64,000 nt of DNA from contig NZ_QKNW01000001.1 of NCBI RefSeq assembly GCF_009663395.1, positions 372,001-436,000 of the forward strand, given 5' to 3'. The notes under the pieces were generated by a model. The model was not told the origin of the DNA, made no database searches, and saw only the letters and a program-made list of their open reading frames with translations. The stretch is from Halosegnis longus. Its GTDB lineage: Archaea > Halobacteriota > Halobacteria > Halobacteriales > Haloarculaceae. Position numbers and translations under genes: made by a program. Positions 35,340 through 43,356 of this stretch are shown piece by piece (position 1 is the stretch's first letter; each line of letters starts with the position of its first letter).

Positions 35340-35738
35340 CTATTCGAGCGAGTCGAACAAGCTGACGACGCGGCGCTCGACTTCGTCGCGGATCGCGGCG
35401 ACTTCCTCGGGGGATTTGCCGTCGGGGTCGTCGAGCGCCCAGTCGTGGCTCTCGACGCCGTCGGGGAGCGTGAGCGTCGAACAGCCCATCGTCGCGACGA
35501 CGGTCGAGCGGGCGAGTTCCTCGTCGGTGATGGCCCGTGGCGTCCGGTCCGAGAGGTCGATACCGACCTCGCGCATCGCGTCGATTACCTCCGCGTGGAC
35601 GGAGTCGGCGGGACGTGTGCCACCAGTTACGATGTCGTAGTCGAGGGCGCGGCGGTCGCGCTCGCGCTCGGCGAAGGCGGTGGCCATCTGCGAGCGGCCG
35701 GCGTTCTGGACACAGACGAAGGCGAGTGTCGTGGTCAT
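35340..35738 (-). CDS. arsC: Arsenate reductase, low-molecular-weight phosphatase type
   Basis: A 132-aa ArsC of the LMW protein-tyrosine-phosphatase fold. The P-loop C-x5-R is VCVQNAGRSQMA, with Cys9 as nucleophile and Arg15. A second Cys in ATMGCSTLTLP near 84 matches the redox cascade of thioredoxin-coupled ArsC. The late acid DWALDDPDGKSPEE is the family Asp loop. It reduces arsenate to arsenite for export by Acr3. ATG 35738 overlaps the acr3 stop, making it last in arsR-acr3-arsC. Confidence 0.92.
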   Translation of the reverse strand: MTTTLAFVCVQNAGRSQMATAFAERERDRRALDYDIVTGGTRPADSVHAEVIDAMREVGIDLSDRTPRAITDEELARSTVVATMGCSTLTLPDGVESHDWALDDPDGKSPEEVAAIRDEVERRVVSLFDSLE

Positions 35739-36862
35739 GATTGTGAGAGATTCGACGTGTTACGCCAGTCGAGACGGCGTTGGAAGGCGAGCGCGACGTT
35801 GACGAGCGCGAGCAGGACGGGCACCTCAATGAGCGGGCCGACGACGGTCGCGAAGGCGACGCCGGAGCCGACACCGAACACCGCGACCGCGACCGCAATC
35901 GCGAGTTCGAAGTTGTTGGAGGCGGCGGTGAAGCCGATGGCCGTCGTCGTCTCGTAGTCCGCGCCGGCGGATTTCCCCATCGCGAAGCTCACGAGGAACA
36001 TCACGACGAAGTAGACCGTGAGCGGGACCGCGAGCAGGAGCACGTCGCCCGGCGTCGCGAGGATGCGGCCGCCCTGCGTGGCGAACATCACGACGACGGT
36101 GAACAGGAGCGCGATCAGCGTGAGCGGGTCGATACGCGGCACGACCGTCTGCTCGTACCACTCCGTGCTCTTGGCGCGCGTGCCGACGTAGCGACTCAGG
36201 AAGCCAGCGGCGAAGGGAATCCCGAGGAAGACGGCGATGGCCTCGATGACCTGTCGCGGCGAGACGGCGAAGCTGTCGATTTGGGTCGCGAGTGCGTCGA
36301 GCCCCAACAGCGAGGGCGCGACGAGCGCGAACAGCCAGACGTAGACGCCGTAGGTGAGAATCTGAAAGAGGCTGTTGAACGCGACGAGCCCGGTGACGTA
36401 CTCGGTGGAGCCGTCGGCGAGCTCGTTCCAGACGAGCACCATCGCGATACACCGCGCCATCCCGATGAACACCAAGCCGAGGAAGTACTCCGGGCGGGCG
36501 GGCAGTCCGGGCACGACGCCGCCGAAGAAGACGACCGCCAGCCCGAACATCAGCGTCGGCCCGATGAGCCAGTTCTGGACGAGACTCAAGCTGAGGACGC
36601 GCCAGTTCGAAAAGACCGCGCGCAGTTTGCCGTACTCCGCTTTCGCGAGCGGCGGATACATCATCAGGATGAGTCCGATCTCGACCAGTCGGAACCGTTC
36701 GATGGGGGCGGTCACGTCGGGCGCGAGCGCACCGAGTCCGACGCCGACCGCCATCGCGCCGAGAATCCAGACGGAGAGATACTTGTCGAGGAAATCCATC
36801 GAGCGCGGGTCGCCACAGGCCTCACAGCCGCAGTTCGGCCCGTGCTCGTGGACCTCACTCAT
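35735..36862 (-). CDS. acr3: Arsenite efflux pump Acr3
   Basis: A 375-aa ACR3-family arsenite permease with about ten helices. Hallmarks are MYPPLAKAEYGKL near 70, GMARCIAMVLVWNELADG containing the essential Cys near 135-152, and a late ETTTAIGFTAASNNFELAIA. An extra N-terminal segment before the first helix reads HEHGPNCGCEACGDP, giving two His and three Cys close together, which many family members lack. ATG 36862 overlaps the end of arsR by eight bases. It expels arsenite across the membrane. Confidence 0.93.
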   Translation of the reverse strand: MSEVHEHGPNCGCEACGDPRSMDFLDKYLSVWILGAMAVGVGLGALAPDVTAPIERFRLVEIGLILMMYPPLAKAEYGKLRAVFSNWRVLSLSLVQNWLIGPTLMFGLAVVFFGGVVPGLPARPEYFLGLVFIGMARCIAMVLVWNELADGSTEYVTGLVAFNSLFQILTYGVYVWLFALVAPSLLGLDALATQIDSFAVSPRQVIEAIAVFLGIPFAAGFLSRYVGTRAKSTEWYEQTVVPRIDPLTLIALLFTVVVMFATQGGRILATPGDVLLLAVPLTVYFVVMFLVSFAMGKSAGADYETTTAIGFTAASNNFELAIAVAVAVFGVGSGVAFATVVGPLIEVPVLLALVNVALAFQRRLDWRNTSNLSQS

Positions 36863-37232
36863 CGATGGTCCCGTCGAGGACGGTCACGAGTGCGACCGCC
36901 CGGGTCGTCGCCCGGTAGTGTTTCCAGCGACCGTCGGTCCGGCTCGCGACGAGTCCGGCGTCAGTCAGCTTCGAGAGAGCGTGACTCAGCCCGCTCTCGG
37001 AGATATCTGAGAGATGATTCAACTCACAGACACAGAGTTCACCGTCGGCGGCCACGAGTGCACGCACCAGTCGGTAGCGCGTCTCGTTGGCTAACGCAGA
37101 GAGCACGTCGAGCCCCTGTAACCCACCGCCGAGCGATTCCAACTCCTCGAGTCGCTGCTGTACGTCCTCGTCGCGACACGAACCGAGTTCGTCTTCGAGA
37201 TACCGGCCGAGCCGGTCTGCGGACTGTGCCAT
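36855..37232 (-). CDS. arsR: ArsR-family repressor
   Basis: A 125-aa winged-helix repressor. The metalloid-binding site is in GELCVCELNHLSD near 70-82, two Cys separated by Val on the recognition-side helix, followed by the DNA helix ISESGLSHALSKLTDAGLV and wing VASRTDGRWKHYRAT. This is the As(III)-responsive arrangement. ATG 37232 is chosen since it gives a normal length; the frame runs to 37304. A nine-base-arm inverted repeat lies three bases upstream of the start, and acr3 and arsC follow by overlap. Confidence 0.92.
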   Translation of the reverse strand: MAQSADRLGRYLEDELGSCRDEDVQQRLEELESLGGGLQGLDVLSALANETRYRLVRALVAADGELCVCELNHLSDISESGLSHALSKLTDAGLVASRTDGRWKHYRATTRAVALVTVLDGTIDE

Positions 37233-37235
37233 CAG

Positions 37236-37261
37236 TACAGTTGAGAACCCGTTCAACTGTA
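37236..37261. promoter_or_regulatory. Inverted-repeat operator of the ars operon
   Basis: TACAGTTGA and TCAACTGTA, nine-base perfect arms separated by eight bases, ending four bases before the arsR ATG at 37232. On the coding strand the distal arm coincides with the only AT-rich TATA position about 27 bases before the ATG. Occupancy would therefore block promoter and start, fitting autorepression by the ArsR encoded next to it. Confidence 0.75.
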
Positions 37262-37331
37262 AGCGTTGCGCGTCTGTGGCGACTACGGAGTCGCACATAG
37301 CCACACGGAGTCAAAGGGAGGCCCAGAGCGG

Positions 37332-38249
37332 CTACTCGCCGCCGGTGCGGAGATAGAAGAACACGTAGGTCTGTGCGTAGCCGGCGTAGCGGTCGCCGAA
37401 CTGTCGGCGAATCTTCCGGGAGGTGTCGGCGTAGTTGTCGCCGTCACAGTCGGGGTAGTACTCCTCGATTGCCGTCTGAATCCACGTGTCGAGGGGGACG
37501 GCTTCGAGGAAGTCGAGCGAAAAGAGGAGCACGCAGTCTGCGACCTTGTCCCCGACGCCGACGAACTGGGTGAGATACTCGCGTGCGGCCTCGTAGTCGA
37601 GGTCGCGCGCGTGTGCGGGGTCAGCTTCCCCGGTGGCGACCATCTCCGCCGTGCGCTGAACGTACGGCGCACGGTAGCCGAGCGAGAGGTCACGGAGGTC
37701 GGCTTCCGTGGCCGCAGCGAGCTGGTCGGGCGTCGGGAACGCGAAGTAGGTGTCGCCGTCGAAGGTGACCCGCTCCCCGTACTGCTGTGCGAGTCGCATG
37801 CACATCCCGTGGATGCGTTCGACGCGCATCTGTGCCGAGCAGATGAAGGAGACGAGACACGGGAACGGCGGGTCGCGCACGAGTCGCATCCCGCGATACT
37901 CTGTAAAGGCTCGCTCCAACAGCGGGAGGTCGGGACAGTCGTCGATGATGGCGTCGAGGTCGTCGTCCAGTCGGAGCAGACGGGTGAGGTACGCAGGTGC
38001 CTCGGGCGTGGACGCCTCCCACTCGACGTGATCGTCAAGCTGGCGGACTCGTATTACCTGCGGCTCGTCGGTGTCGGTGAACGTTGCCGGCAGTACGGTG
38101 TGATACCACGCGTCGCTCCCCCACGCGTGGTCGTCTTCGAACATGCCGTCGTCGGCGCGGTCCCAGAGATACGTTTGGCCCGACTCGACGGTCGCCTGCA
38201 TGTCGAAGCCGCCCGGAAGCTCGGCGACAGAAATCGTCCCCTCGTGCAT
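37332..38249 (-). CDS. ogg: 8-oxoguanine DNA glycosylase/AP lyase (OGG1-like)
   Basis: A 305-aa base-excision repair enzyme. The helix-hairpin-helix with the catalytic Lys is FVGVGDKVADCVLLFSLD near 228-245, followed by the conserved Asp in AVPLDTWIQTA. The N-terminal part (about 1-110) has the OGG_N-like beta fold beginning FDMQATVESGQTYLW, and SFICSAQMRVERIHGM is the family interdomain helix. It excises oxidised guanine from DNA. The start ATG 38249 leads a probably single gene. Confidence 0.88.
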   Translation of the reverse strand: MHEGTISVAELPGGFDMQATVESGQTYLWDRADDGMFEDDHAWGSDAWYHTVLPATFTDTDEPQVIRVRQLDDHVEWEASTPEAPAYLTRLLRLDDDLDAIIDDCPDLPLLERAFTEYRGMRLVRDPPFPCLVSFICSAQMRVERIHGMCMRLAQQYGERVTFDGDTYFAFPTPDQLAAATEADLRDLSLGYRAPYVQRTAEMVATGEADPAHARDLDYEAAREYLTQFVGVGDKVADCVLLFSLDFLEAVPLDTWIQTAIEEYYPDCDGDNYADTSRKIRRQFGDRYAGYAQTYVFFYLRTGGE

Positions 38250-38336
38250 ACCCGCAGTGGGTGGCGCGCGCGCTTTGTGGTTGCGATAGCGGTCGCTGTC
38301 GGGCGGGGTGGCCTGTGGACCCTGGCGTCCGAGGAG

Positions 38337-38576
38337 TTAGTCGGCGGCTGCCGGCGTCGGCTGCTGGGTCTGTTCGTCCTCCATACCGTCGGTCAGTTCG
38401 TCTGCGAGTGCAAACACTGCCCGCTTGTGGTCGGTCTTCGATTTGTGGATAGATGTCGGCCGCACGCCGAGAGAAGCGTAGTCGTCGTGTTCGATGGTGG
38501 TGTCTGAAAGCTCTTCGTAGTGGGTTCGTACCTCCGCGAGAAGCCCGTGGAGGTGAATCAGCTCCTGCTTTTTCAT
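38337..38576 (-). CDS. UPF0058 family protein
   Basis: A 79-aa helical protein starting MKKQELIHLHGLLAEVRTHY, the conserved N-terminus of UPF0058, a euryarchaeal family with no known function; residues GVRPTSIHKSKTDHKRAVF are its second conserved block. The His-rich first helix could bind metal. ATG 38576 is chosen over a TTG two codons earlier. An AATATAACC box on the minus strand near 38601-38609 is about 28 bases upstream, a good leaderless promoter. Confidence 0.85.
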   Translation of the reverse strand: MKKQELIHLHGLLAEVRTHYEELSDTTIEHDDYASLGVRPTSIHKSKTDHKRAVFALADELTDGMEDEQTQQPTPAAAD

Positions 38577-38728
38577 GGACAACCACCGCTTACGCTTGGA
38601 GGGTTATATTATTATCCTGAGAACGTGTACCACACATTCGTGTATATCGGCAGCTACCGGCAATAACGGCCGTCTTCCGGGGACGGAGATGACGAACGGC
38701 TTTTGCGCGGCCGGCTACACCCTCGGGT

Positions 38729-39127
38729 ATGAGCTACGACGACCATCTCGACCGCGCGCTGGAAGAGACGGACGCAAGCAGCAGTGCGAGTCGCTTCTCG
38801 CTGCCGGACCCGTCGCTGCGCGCCGACGGCAACTTCACGCTCTTGGAGAATCTCAACGACATCGTGACCCGGCTCAACCGCGACACCGACCACGTCGTGA
38901 AGTATCTCCAGACGGAGCTCGGCACCGCGGCGAGTCTCGACGACGGCCGGGTTCGGCTGACCGGCTCGTTCAAAGAGTCACGCGTGCGCGAGGCGCTGGA
39001 GGCGTACGCCGACGACTTCGTCATCTGTCCGGAGTGTAACCTCCCGGATACGAAGCTCGTCGAGGAAAACGGAACGACGTACAGACAGTGTGAGGCCTGC
39101 GGTGAGCGGACGCGCGCCGAAAGTTAG
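38729..39127 (+). CDS. eif2b: Translation initiation factor aIF-2 beta subunit
   Basis: A 132-aa eIF2-beta/eIF5 domain protein, part of the aIF2 complex that carries initiator Met-tRNA to the ribosome. The central alpha-beta domain has NLNDIVTRLNRDTDHVVKYL and the C-terminal zinc ribbon has VICPECNLPDTKL and QCEACGERTRAES, four Cys in two CxxC pairs. Length is normal for the archaeal subunit. A T-rich GCTTTTG near 38698-38704 precedes the ATG by about 27 bases. Confidence 0.95.
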   Translation: MSYDDHLDRALEETDASSSASRFSLPDPSLRADGNFTLLENLNDIVTRLNRDTDHVVKYLQTELGTAASLDDGRVRLTGSFKESRVREALEAYADDFVICPECNLPDTKLVEENGTTYRQCEACGERTRAES

Positions 39128-39300
39128 AGCGTCTGCATCGTTTCGAGGTCGCGTTCGGTACGGGCGAACTCGGAAAGACGGTTCTCGGCGTTACAGTCCG
39201 GACAGTAGAACGTCTCGGACGGGTCCGGCAGGTCGTTGGGCGACTCCTCCCAGCTCTTCTCGCAGTCGGGACACAGCAGCCGGACGTAGGTTTCGACCAT
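39124..39300 (-). CDS. Small zinc-ribbon protein (58 aa)
   Basis: ATG 39300 opens a 58-codon frame starting MVETYVRLLCPDCEKSWEES. Two CPDC knuckles, at residues 10-13 and 33-36, form a zinc ribbon. The rest is acidic with no other motif. Its TAA overlaps the aIF-2 beta stop codon on the opposite strand. Small haloarchaeal zinc-finger proteins of this form are common and mostly uncharacterised; a nucleic-acid or protein-binding adaptor is the natural guess. Confidence 0.7.
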   Translation of the reverse strand: MVETYVRLLCPDCEKSWEESPNDLPDPSETFYCPDCNAENRLSEFARTERDLETMQTL

Positions 39301-39343
39301 ATCCGAGCCACGACGGCCGCCGGTGAAAAACTTTGGAACTCCT

Positions 39344-40324
39344 TTACGCGGTCGCGACGCCCTCGGCCTCCAGCAGCTCCTTGTAGCGGTTGCGGATGGT
39401 GACCTCGGAAATGTTGGCGACCTCCGACACCTCCGACTGTGTCACCTTCTCGTTGGTGAGCAGCGCGGCCGCGTACACTGCGGCGGCGGCGAGTCCAACG
39501 GGGGACTTGCCCGAGAGCATGCCGTCCTCGCGGGCCGCTTCGATGAGCTCGCGGGCGCGAATCTCGGCCTCGTCCGAGAGGTCGAGGTCGGAGGCGAACC
39601 GGGGAACGTAGCTCTCCGGATTCGCCGGCGCGACCTCCAGCCCGAGTTCGCGCACGACGTAGCGGTAGGTGCGCGTCAGCTCCATCTTGTCGATGCGCGA
39701 CACCGAGTGTACCTCGTCGAGGCTGCGGGGGACACCGGCCTGTCGCGCGGCGGCGTAGACGGCCGCGGTCGCGACGCCCTCGATGGAGCGACCGGGCAGC
39801 AGGTCCTCGTTGAGCGCGCGGCGATAGATGACGGAGGCGGTCTCGCGGACGTTCTCCGGCAGGCCAAGCGCCGAGGCCATGCGGTCGATTTCACCGAGCG
39901 CCTGCTTGAGGTTACGCTCCTTGGAGTCGCGGGTGCGGAACCGCTCGTTCCAGGTGCGAAGCCGCTGCATCTTCTGGCGCTGGCGATTGGACAGGGAGTT
40001 GCCGTAGGCGTCTTTGTCCTGCCAGCCGATGTTCGTCGACAGCCCCTTGTCGTGCATCATGTTCGTCGTCGGTGCGCCGACGCGGGACTTCTGGTCGCGC
40101 TCCGCGGAGTCGAACGCGCGCCACTCCGGGCCGCGGTCGATATTCGTGTCGTCGACGACGAGCCCGCAGTCGCCACAGACGGTCTCGCCGTGTTCCGCGT
40201 CGCTCTCCAGGCGGCCGCCACACTCCGGACACGTCAGCTCGGACTCCTGTTCGCTCTCGTTTTCGTCTTCGTCGGTCGTCTCCGTCTCGGTTCCTCGGTA
40301 CGTGCGAATTTGTGAGTTACTCAT
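39344..40324 (-). CDS. tfb: Transcription initiation factor TFB
   Basis: A 326-aa archaeal TFIIB homologue. The N-terminal zinc ribbon has CPECGGRL and CGDCGLVV pairs near 34-58, the B-finger/linker follows with DRGPEWRAFDSAE, and two cyclin repeats occupy about 130-326 with the recognition helix in SEVSEVANISEVTIRNRYK. It bridges TBP-TATA and RNA polymerase. Haloarchaea encode several TFBs with different promoter preferences; which paralogue this is cannot be told here. A strong TATA box at about 40413-40420 implies a 5' leader of about 65 bases. Confidence 0.95.
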   Translation of the reverse strand: MSNSQIRTYRGTETETTDEDENESEQESELTCPECGGRLESDAEHGETVCGDCGLVVDDTNIDRGPEWRAFDSAERDQKSRVGAPTTNMMHDKGLSTNIGWQDKDAYGNSLSNRQRQKMQRLRTWNERFRTRDSKERNLKQALGEIDRMASALGLPENVRETASVIYRRALNEDLLPGRSIEGVATAAVYAAARQAGVPRSLDEVHSVSRIDKMELTRTYRYVVRELGLEVAPANPESYVPRFASDLDLSDEAEIRARELIEAAREDGMLSGKSPVGLAAAAVYAAALLTNEKVTQSEVSEVANISEVTIRNRYKELLEAEGVATA

Positions 40325-40388
40325 GATAGGGTTGGAAAACTCAGCGGGCCAGAGAGGTGGAGAGAGGTAGATGGCCGGTGCCCGCTTG

Positions 40389-40420
40389 CTAACTGTTAGT
40401 TAGTTAGCCTAGTATATAAA
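40389..40420 (-). promoter_or_regulatory. tfb promoter with TATA box and inverted repeat at the start site
   Basis: Read on the minus strand, a TTTATATA box (40413-40420) is followed by tandem CTAA units and an inverted repeat CTAAC-T-GTTAG at 40389-40399. The repeat is 20-27 bases after the TATA, at the expected transcription start, so it could be a repressor site acting on tfb. Confidence 0.55.
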
Positions 40421-40536
40421 GATTGTGCCAGCAGCTGCTCAATTCCCCCGTATACGGCGGTTCTCGTCGTGCGAACCCCGGAGAGGGACTGGAGAAACGC
40501 CCGTTTCGGGTAATCGATACTGAAAAACGCTTCTAT

Positions 40537-40764
40537 CTACTTCATGTCCGACGGCAGGGTGACGGCGGCGTAGACGATGATGCCGAGCGTCACGAGACCG
40601 AAGACGGCGGAGTCGATGGTCCACGACTGGGCGATGCCGTACAGACCGTAGGTGGCTGCACCGAGCACGGTGACGGCGACGGCGTGTTTCCACCGGAGCT
40701 TGATTGCGCGAAGCACGGGGTTCGGTTCGACGTACTGGGTCTCGTTGGCGTTACTCTGTGACAT
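40537..40764 (-). CDS. Small membrane protein (75 aa)
   Basis: A 75-aa protein with a polar N-terminus (MSQSNANETQYVEPNPVLRA), a basic LRWKH stretch, and two hydrophobic segments at about 27-45 and 50-68. The RWKH residues before the first helix suggest the N-terminus is cytoplasmic. I recognise no family. It is divergent from the RDD gene at 40838 and stands alone. Confidence that it is real comes from start position and the clean membrane pattern. Confidence 0.55.
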   Translation of the reverse strand: MSQSNANETQYVEPNPVLRAIKLRWKHAVAVTVLGAATYGLYGIAQSWTIDSAVFGLVTLGIIVYAAVTLPSDMK

Positions 40765-40837
40765 ACTCGCTTGTCCGCGTGGGGGGACGTAACTGTTGTG
40801 GGAACACGCTCATAAGCGGTGCCGACCTGCCGGAGAT

Positions 40838-41350
40838 ATGGCCGACGAGAACGCACCGTGGTCGAGCCGGCTCGTCTCACTGTACCCCTCGCGCAAGCCA
40901 CCAGAGCCACAGCTCGACACTGCGGGGGAACGGGGCGTGCTCCGCGACCGCATCCTCGCTGCGGGGTTCGACGCGCTCGTCTGTTTCGCCGTCATCGAAG
41001 CCCCGCTCCTGTGGGTCCTCGACGTGGTCTCGGCAGGCCAGTTCGGCGAGTCGGCCCTGTTTTGGGTCGTCGCCGTCGCCGGGCTGCTCCCGCTCGTGAG
41101 CACGTACGCGTTCGCCTTCGAGTGGCAGTACTCCCGTACCCCGGGGAAGGTGTGGCAGCGACTCATCACCGTCTCCGACGACGGGACGCCGTGTACGCTG
41201 TTCGCGAGCGCGCTCCGGAACCTCGCGCGCTATCTCGATTATCTGGGCGTGCCGCCGCTGGCGCTGGGCGTGGCGATTGCGGCGTTCGACGACGAGGGAA
41301 AACGAGTCGGCGACCGTATGGCAGAGACGGTCGTCGTCAGGTCACGATAG
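40838..41350 (+). CDS. RDD family membrane protein
   Basis: A 170-aa integral membrane protein with the Arg-Asp signature in LRDRILAAGFDALVCF, and the second conserved RDD block in EWQYSRTPGKVWQRL. Three hydrophobic segments fit the family. The function of RDD proteins is mostly unknown, some are linked to ion transport. ATG 40838 is chosen; a TATA-like CATAAG at about 40810-40815 precedes it by 26 bases. Its end overlaps the ABC ATPase gene on the other strand by nine bases. Confidence 0.8.
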   Translation: MADENAPWSSRLVSLYPSRKPPEPQLDTAGERGVLRDRILAAGFDALVCFAVIEAPLLWVLDVVSAGQFGESALFWVVAVAGLLPLVSTYAFAFEWQYSRTPGKVWQRLITVSDDGTPCTLFASALRNLARYLDYLGVPPLALGVAIAAFDDEGKRVGDRMAETVVVRSR

Positions 41351-42463
41351 CTGCGTCTTGTTGCGGACGGCGGTGGAGCTACCGATCTGCTCGCCGGAGT
41401 CCGCGTCGAACAGCATGATGTTCTTGTTGTCGAGTTCCAGCCCGTACTCCTGTTTGTCACCGACGAAGTCGGGGTGGGTGACGACCGTGATCTCGCCGAA
41501 CGGCGTGTCGAAGAAGCTGTGTGTCGCGTCGCCGAGCGGCTCATCCAGCTTGTGGGATGCCTGAATCCCGGCGTCCGAGTCGTCGACTACCTCGATATAC
41601 TGGGGGCGGATACCGACGCGCACCGACCGGCCGTCGTAGCGGTCGAGCAGGCCGTCAGGGCGCGTGATATCGTAGCTGTGCTCGCCGACTTCGACCGACG
41701 CGCCGCCGTCGAGCGAGACGGTGGCGTCGAAGAACTGCGCGGTCGGCTGCCCGATGAAGCTCGCGACGAACTCGCTCTTCGGGTCGTCGTACACCTTCTT
41801 CGGCGGGCCGACCTGTTCGAGGTTGCCGTCGTTCATGACGGCGACGCGGTCCGAGAGCGTCATCGCCTCCTCCTGGTCGTGGGTGACGTACAGGACGGGA
41901 CAGCCAATCTGGTCGGTGACCTCCTCCACGATGGGCCGGAGCTCTCGCTTCAGCTTCGCGTCGAGGTCGCTCATCGGCTCGTCGAACAGGAAGACGGTCG
42001 GGTCACGCACGAGCGAGCGCCCGAGCGCGACGCGCTGTTGTTGCCCGCCGGAGAGGCTGGCCGGACTCTTGTCCAACTGCTCTGTGATCTGAAGCAGCTC
42101 AGCGGCGTCGTCCACCTTCTTGTACCGCTCTTGTTTGGACTCGCCGGCGATTTTCAGCCCGTACGCCATGTTGTCGCGCACGCTCATGTGCGGATACAGG
42201 GCGATGTCCTGAAACAGCAGGGCGATGTCGCGCTGCTGTGGCGGCAGGTCGGTCACGTCGTGGTTGTCGAACGTGATAGTGCCGCCGGAAGGGGTGTCGA
42301 GCCCGGAGACGCACCGGAGCGTCGTGGTCTTGCCACAGCCGGACGGGCCGACGAGCGTGATGAACTCGTCGTCGTGGATTGTGAGGTCGATACCATCGAC
42401 GGCGACGACTGCGTCGCTGCCGTCGCCGAACACGCGGGAAACGTTGTCGAGTGTGACTGTCAT
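41342..42463 (-). CDS. CUT1-type sugar ABC transporter ATP-binding protein
   Basis: A 373-aa ATPase of the MalK/UgpC/MsmK class. Walker A GPSGCGKTTTL near 38-48, signature LSGGQQQRVALG, Walker B VFLFDEPMSDLD and H-loop YVTHDQEEA are intact, and residues of about 240-373 form the TOBE regulatory domain (VRVGIRPQYIEV). ATG 42463 overlaps the permease stop (ATGA); the longer frame to 42670 is inside that gene. It powers import by the three upstream subunits. Confidence 0.92.
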   Translation of the reverse strand: MTVTLDNVSRVFGDGSDAVVAVDGIDLTIHDDEFITLVGPSGCGKTTTLRCVSGLDTPSGGTITFDNHDVTDLPPQQRDIALLFQDIALYPHMSVRDNMAYGLKIAGESKQERYKKVDDAAELLQITEQLDKSPASLSGGQQQRVALGRSLVRDPTVFLFDEPMSDLDAKLKRELRPIVEEVTDQIGCPVLYVTHDQEEAMTLSDRVAVMNDGNLEQVGPPKKVYDDPKSEFVASFIGQPTAQFFDATVSLDGGASVEVGEHSYDITRPDGLLDRYDGRSVRVGIRPQYIEVVDDSDAGIQASHKLDEPLGDATHSFFDTPFGEITVVTHPDFVGDKQEYGLELDNKNIMLFDADSGEQIGSSTAVRNKTQLS

Positions 42464-43356
42464 AGTGAGCGAATCTGGAAGCCTTTCAGTAGGTAACTCT
42501 GCAGGAAGTACGCGAACAGGAGCGGCGGAATCGTCGTCAGCATGGAGACGGCCATCACCTGCCCCCACGGCGCGCCGTAGCCCGTGTTGATGAGCTGGAG
42601 CAGGCCGGGAGCGAACGTCATCTGCTGTTGTTCCGGCAGCAGGATGGACGCGAAGGTGTAGTCGTTCCACGCGAGCGCGAACGCGAACAGCGCCGACGCG
42701 ATAATCGCCGGCTGCGTCTGTGGAATGACCACGTCACGGAAGCCGCGCCACCGGCTCGCACCGGCGACCCACGCGGATTCCTCCATCGCCTCCGGAATCG
42801 TCTGGATGTACTTCCACATCAGCCAGACGGAGAAGGGCATGGAAATCGCCGTCAGCGCGACGATGAGTCCCACGCGCGTCCCCAGTAGTCCGAGGTTCCG
42901 CCAGATGAGATACAGCGGCAGTCCGAGCACGATGGGGCTGAACATGTAGCCGAACAGGAGGAACCGTGCGAAGTTCTCCTTGTGGCCGAACTCTAATCGC
43001 GCCAGCCCGTAGCCGGCGATGAGCGAGACGATGACGACCAGCACAATCGTGCCGAGCGTCACGACGACGCTGTTGAAGATGAACGTCCCCACGGAACTCC
43101 CGATGAGGTCGGTGTAATACTCAAGCGTGAACGTCTCCCCGGTCGGAAGCCACGAGACCGCCTCGCGCCCGCTGCGCGTCTTCAGCGAACTCTGGAGCAT
43201 CCAGTAGATGGGGAACATGATGAGGACGAAGAAGAACGCCGCGCTGAGCGAGAGCAACAGCTGATACAGCGTGTCCGCCGTCCGGAAGTCGAGCCCGAAG
43301 ATCCCGCGGATGGAATCCGGGTCGAGTCCGCTCTCGTCGGGTGTGTCGGTGCTCAT
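42460..43356 (-). CDS. CUT1 sugar ABC permease, MalG-like
   Basis: A 298-aa permease with six helices. The EAA loop that docks the ATPase is ESAWVAGASRWRGFRDVVIP near 204-223. The N-terminal 30 residues are acidic and cytoplasmic before the first helix (FFFVLIMFPIYWMLQSSLK). ATG 43356 overlaps the MalF-like stop. Together with that protein it forms the membrane channel; the substrate is likely a carbohydrate or glycerol phosphate. Confidence 0.92.
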   Translation of the reverse strand: MSTDTPDESGLDPDSIRGIFGLDFRTADTLYQLLLSLSAAFFFVLIMFPIYWMLQSSLKTRSGREAVSWLPTGETFTLEYYTDLIGSSVGTFIFNSVVVTLGTIVLVVIVSLIAGYGLARLEFGHKENFARFLLFGYMFSPIVLGLPLYLIWRNLGLLGTRVGLIVALTAISMPFSVWLMWKYIQTIPEAMEESAWVAGASRWRGFRDVVIPQTQPAIIASALFAFALAWNDYTFASILLPEQQQMTFAPGLLQLINTGYGAPWGQVMAVSMLTTIPPLLFAYFLQSYLLKGFQIRSL

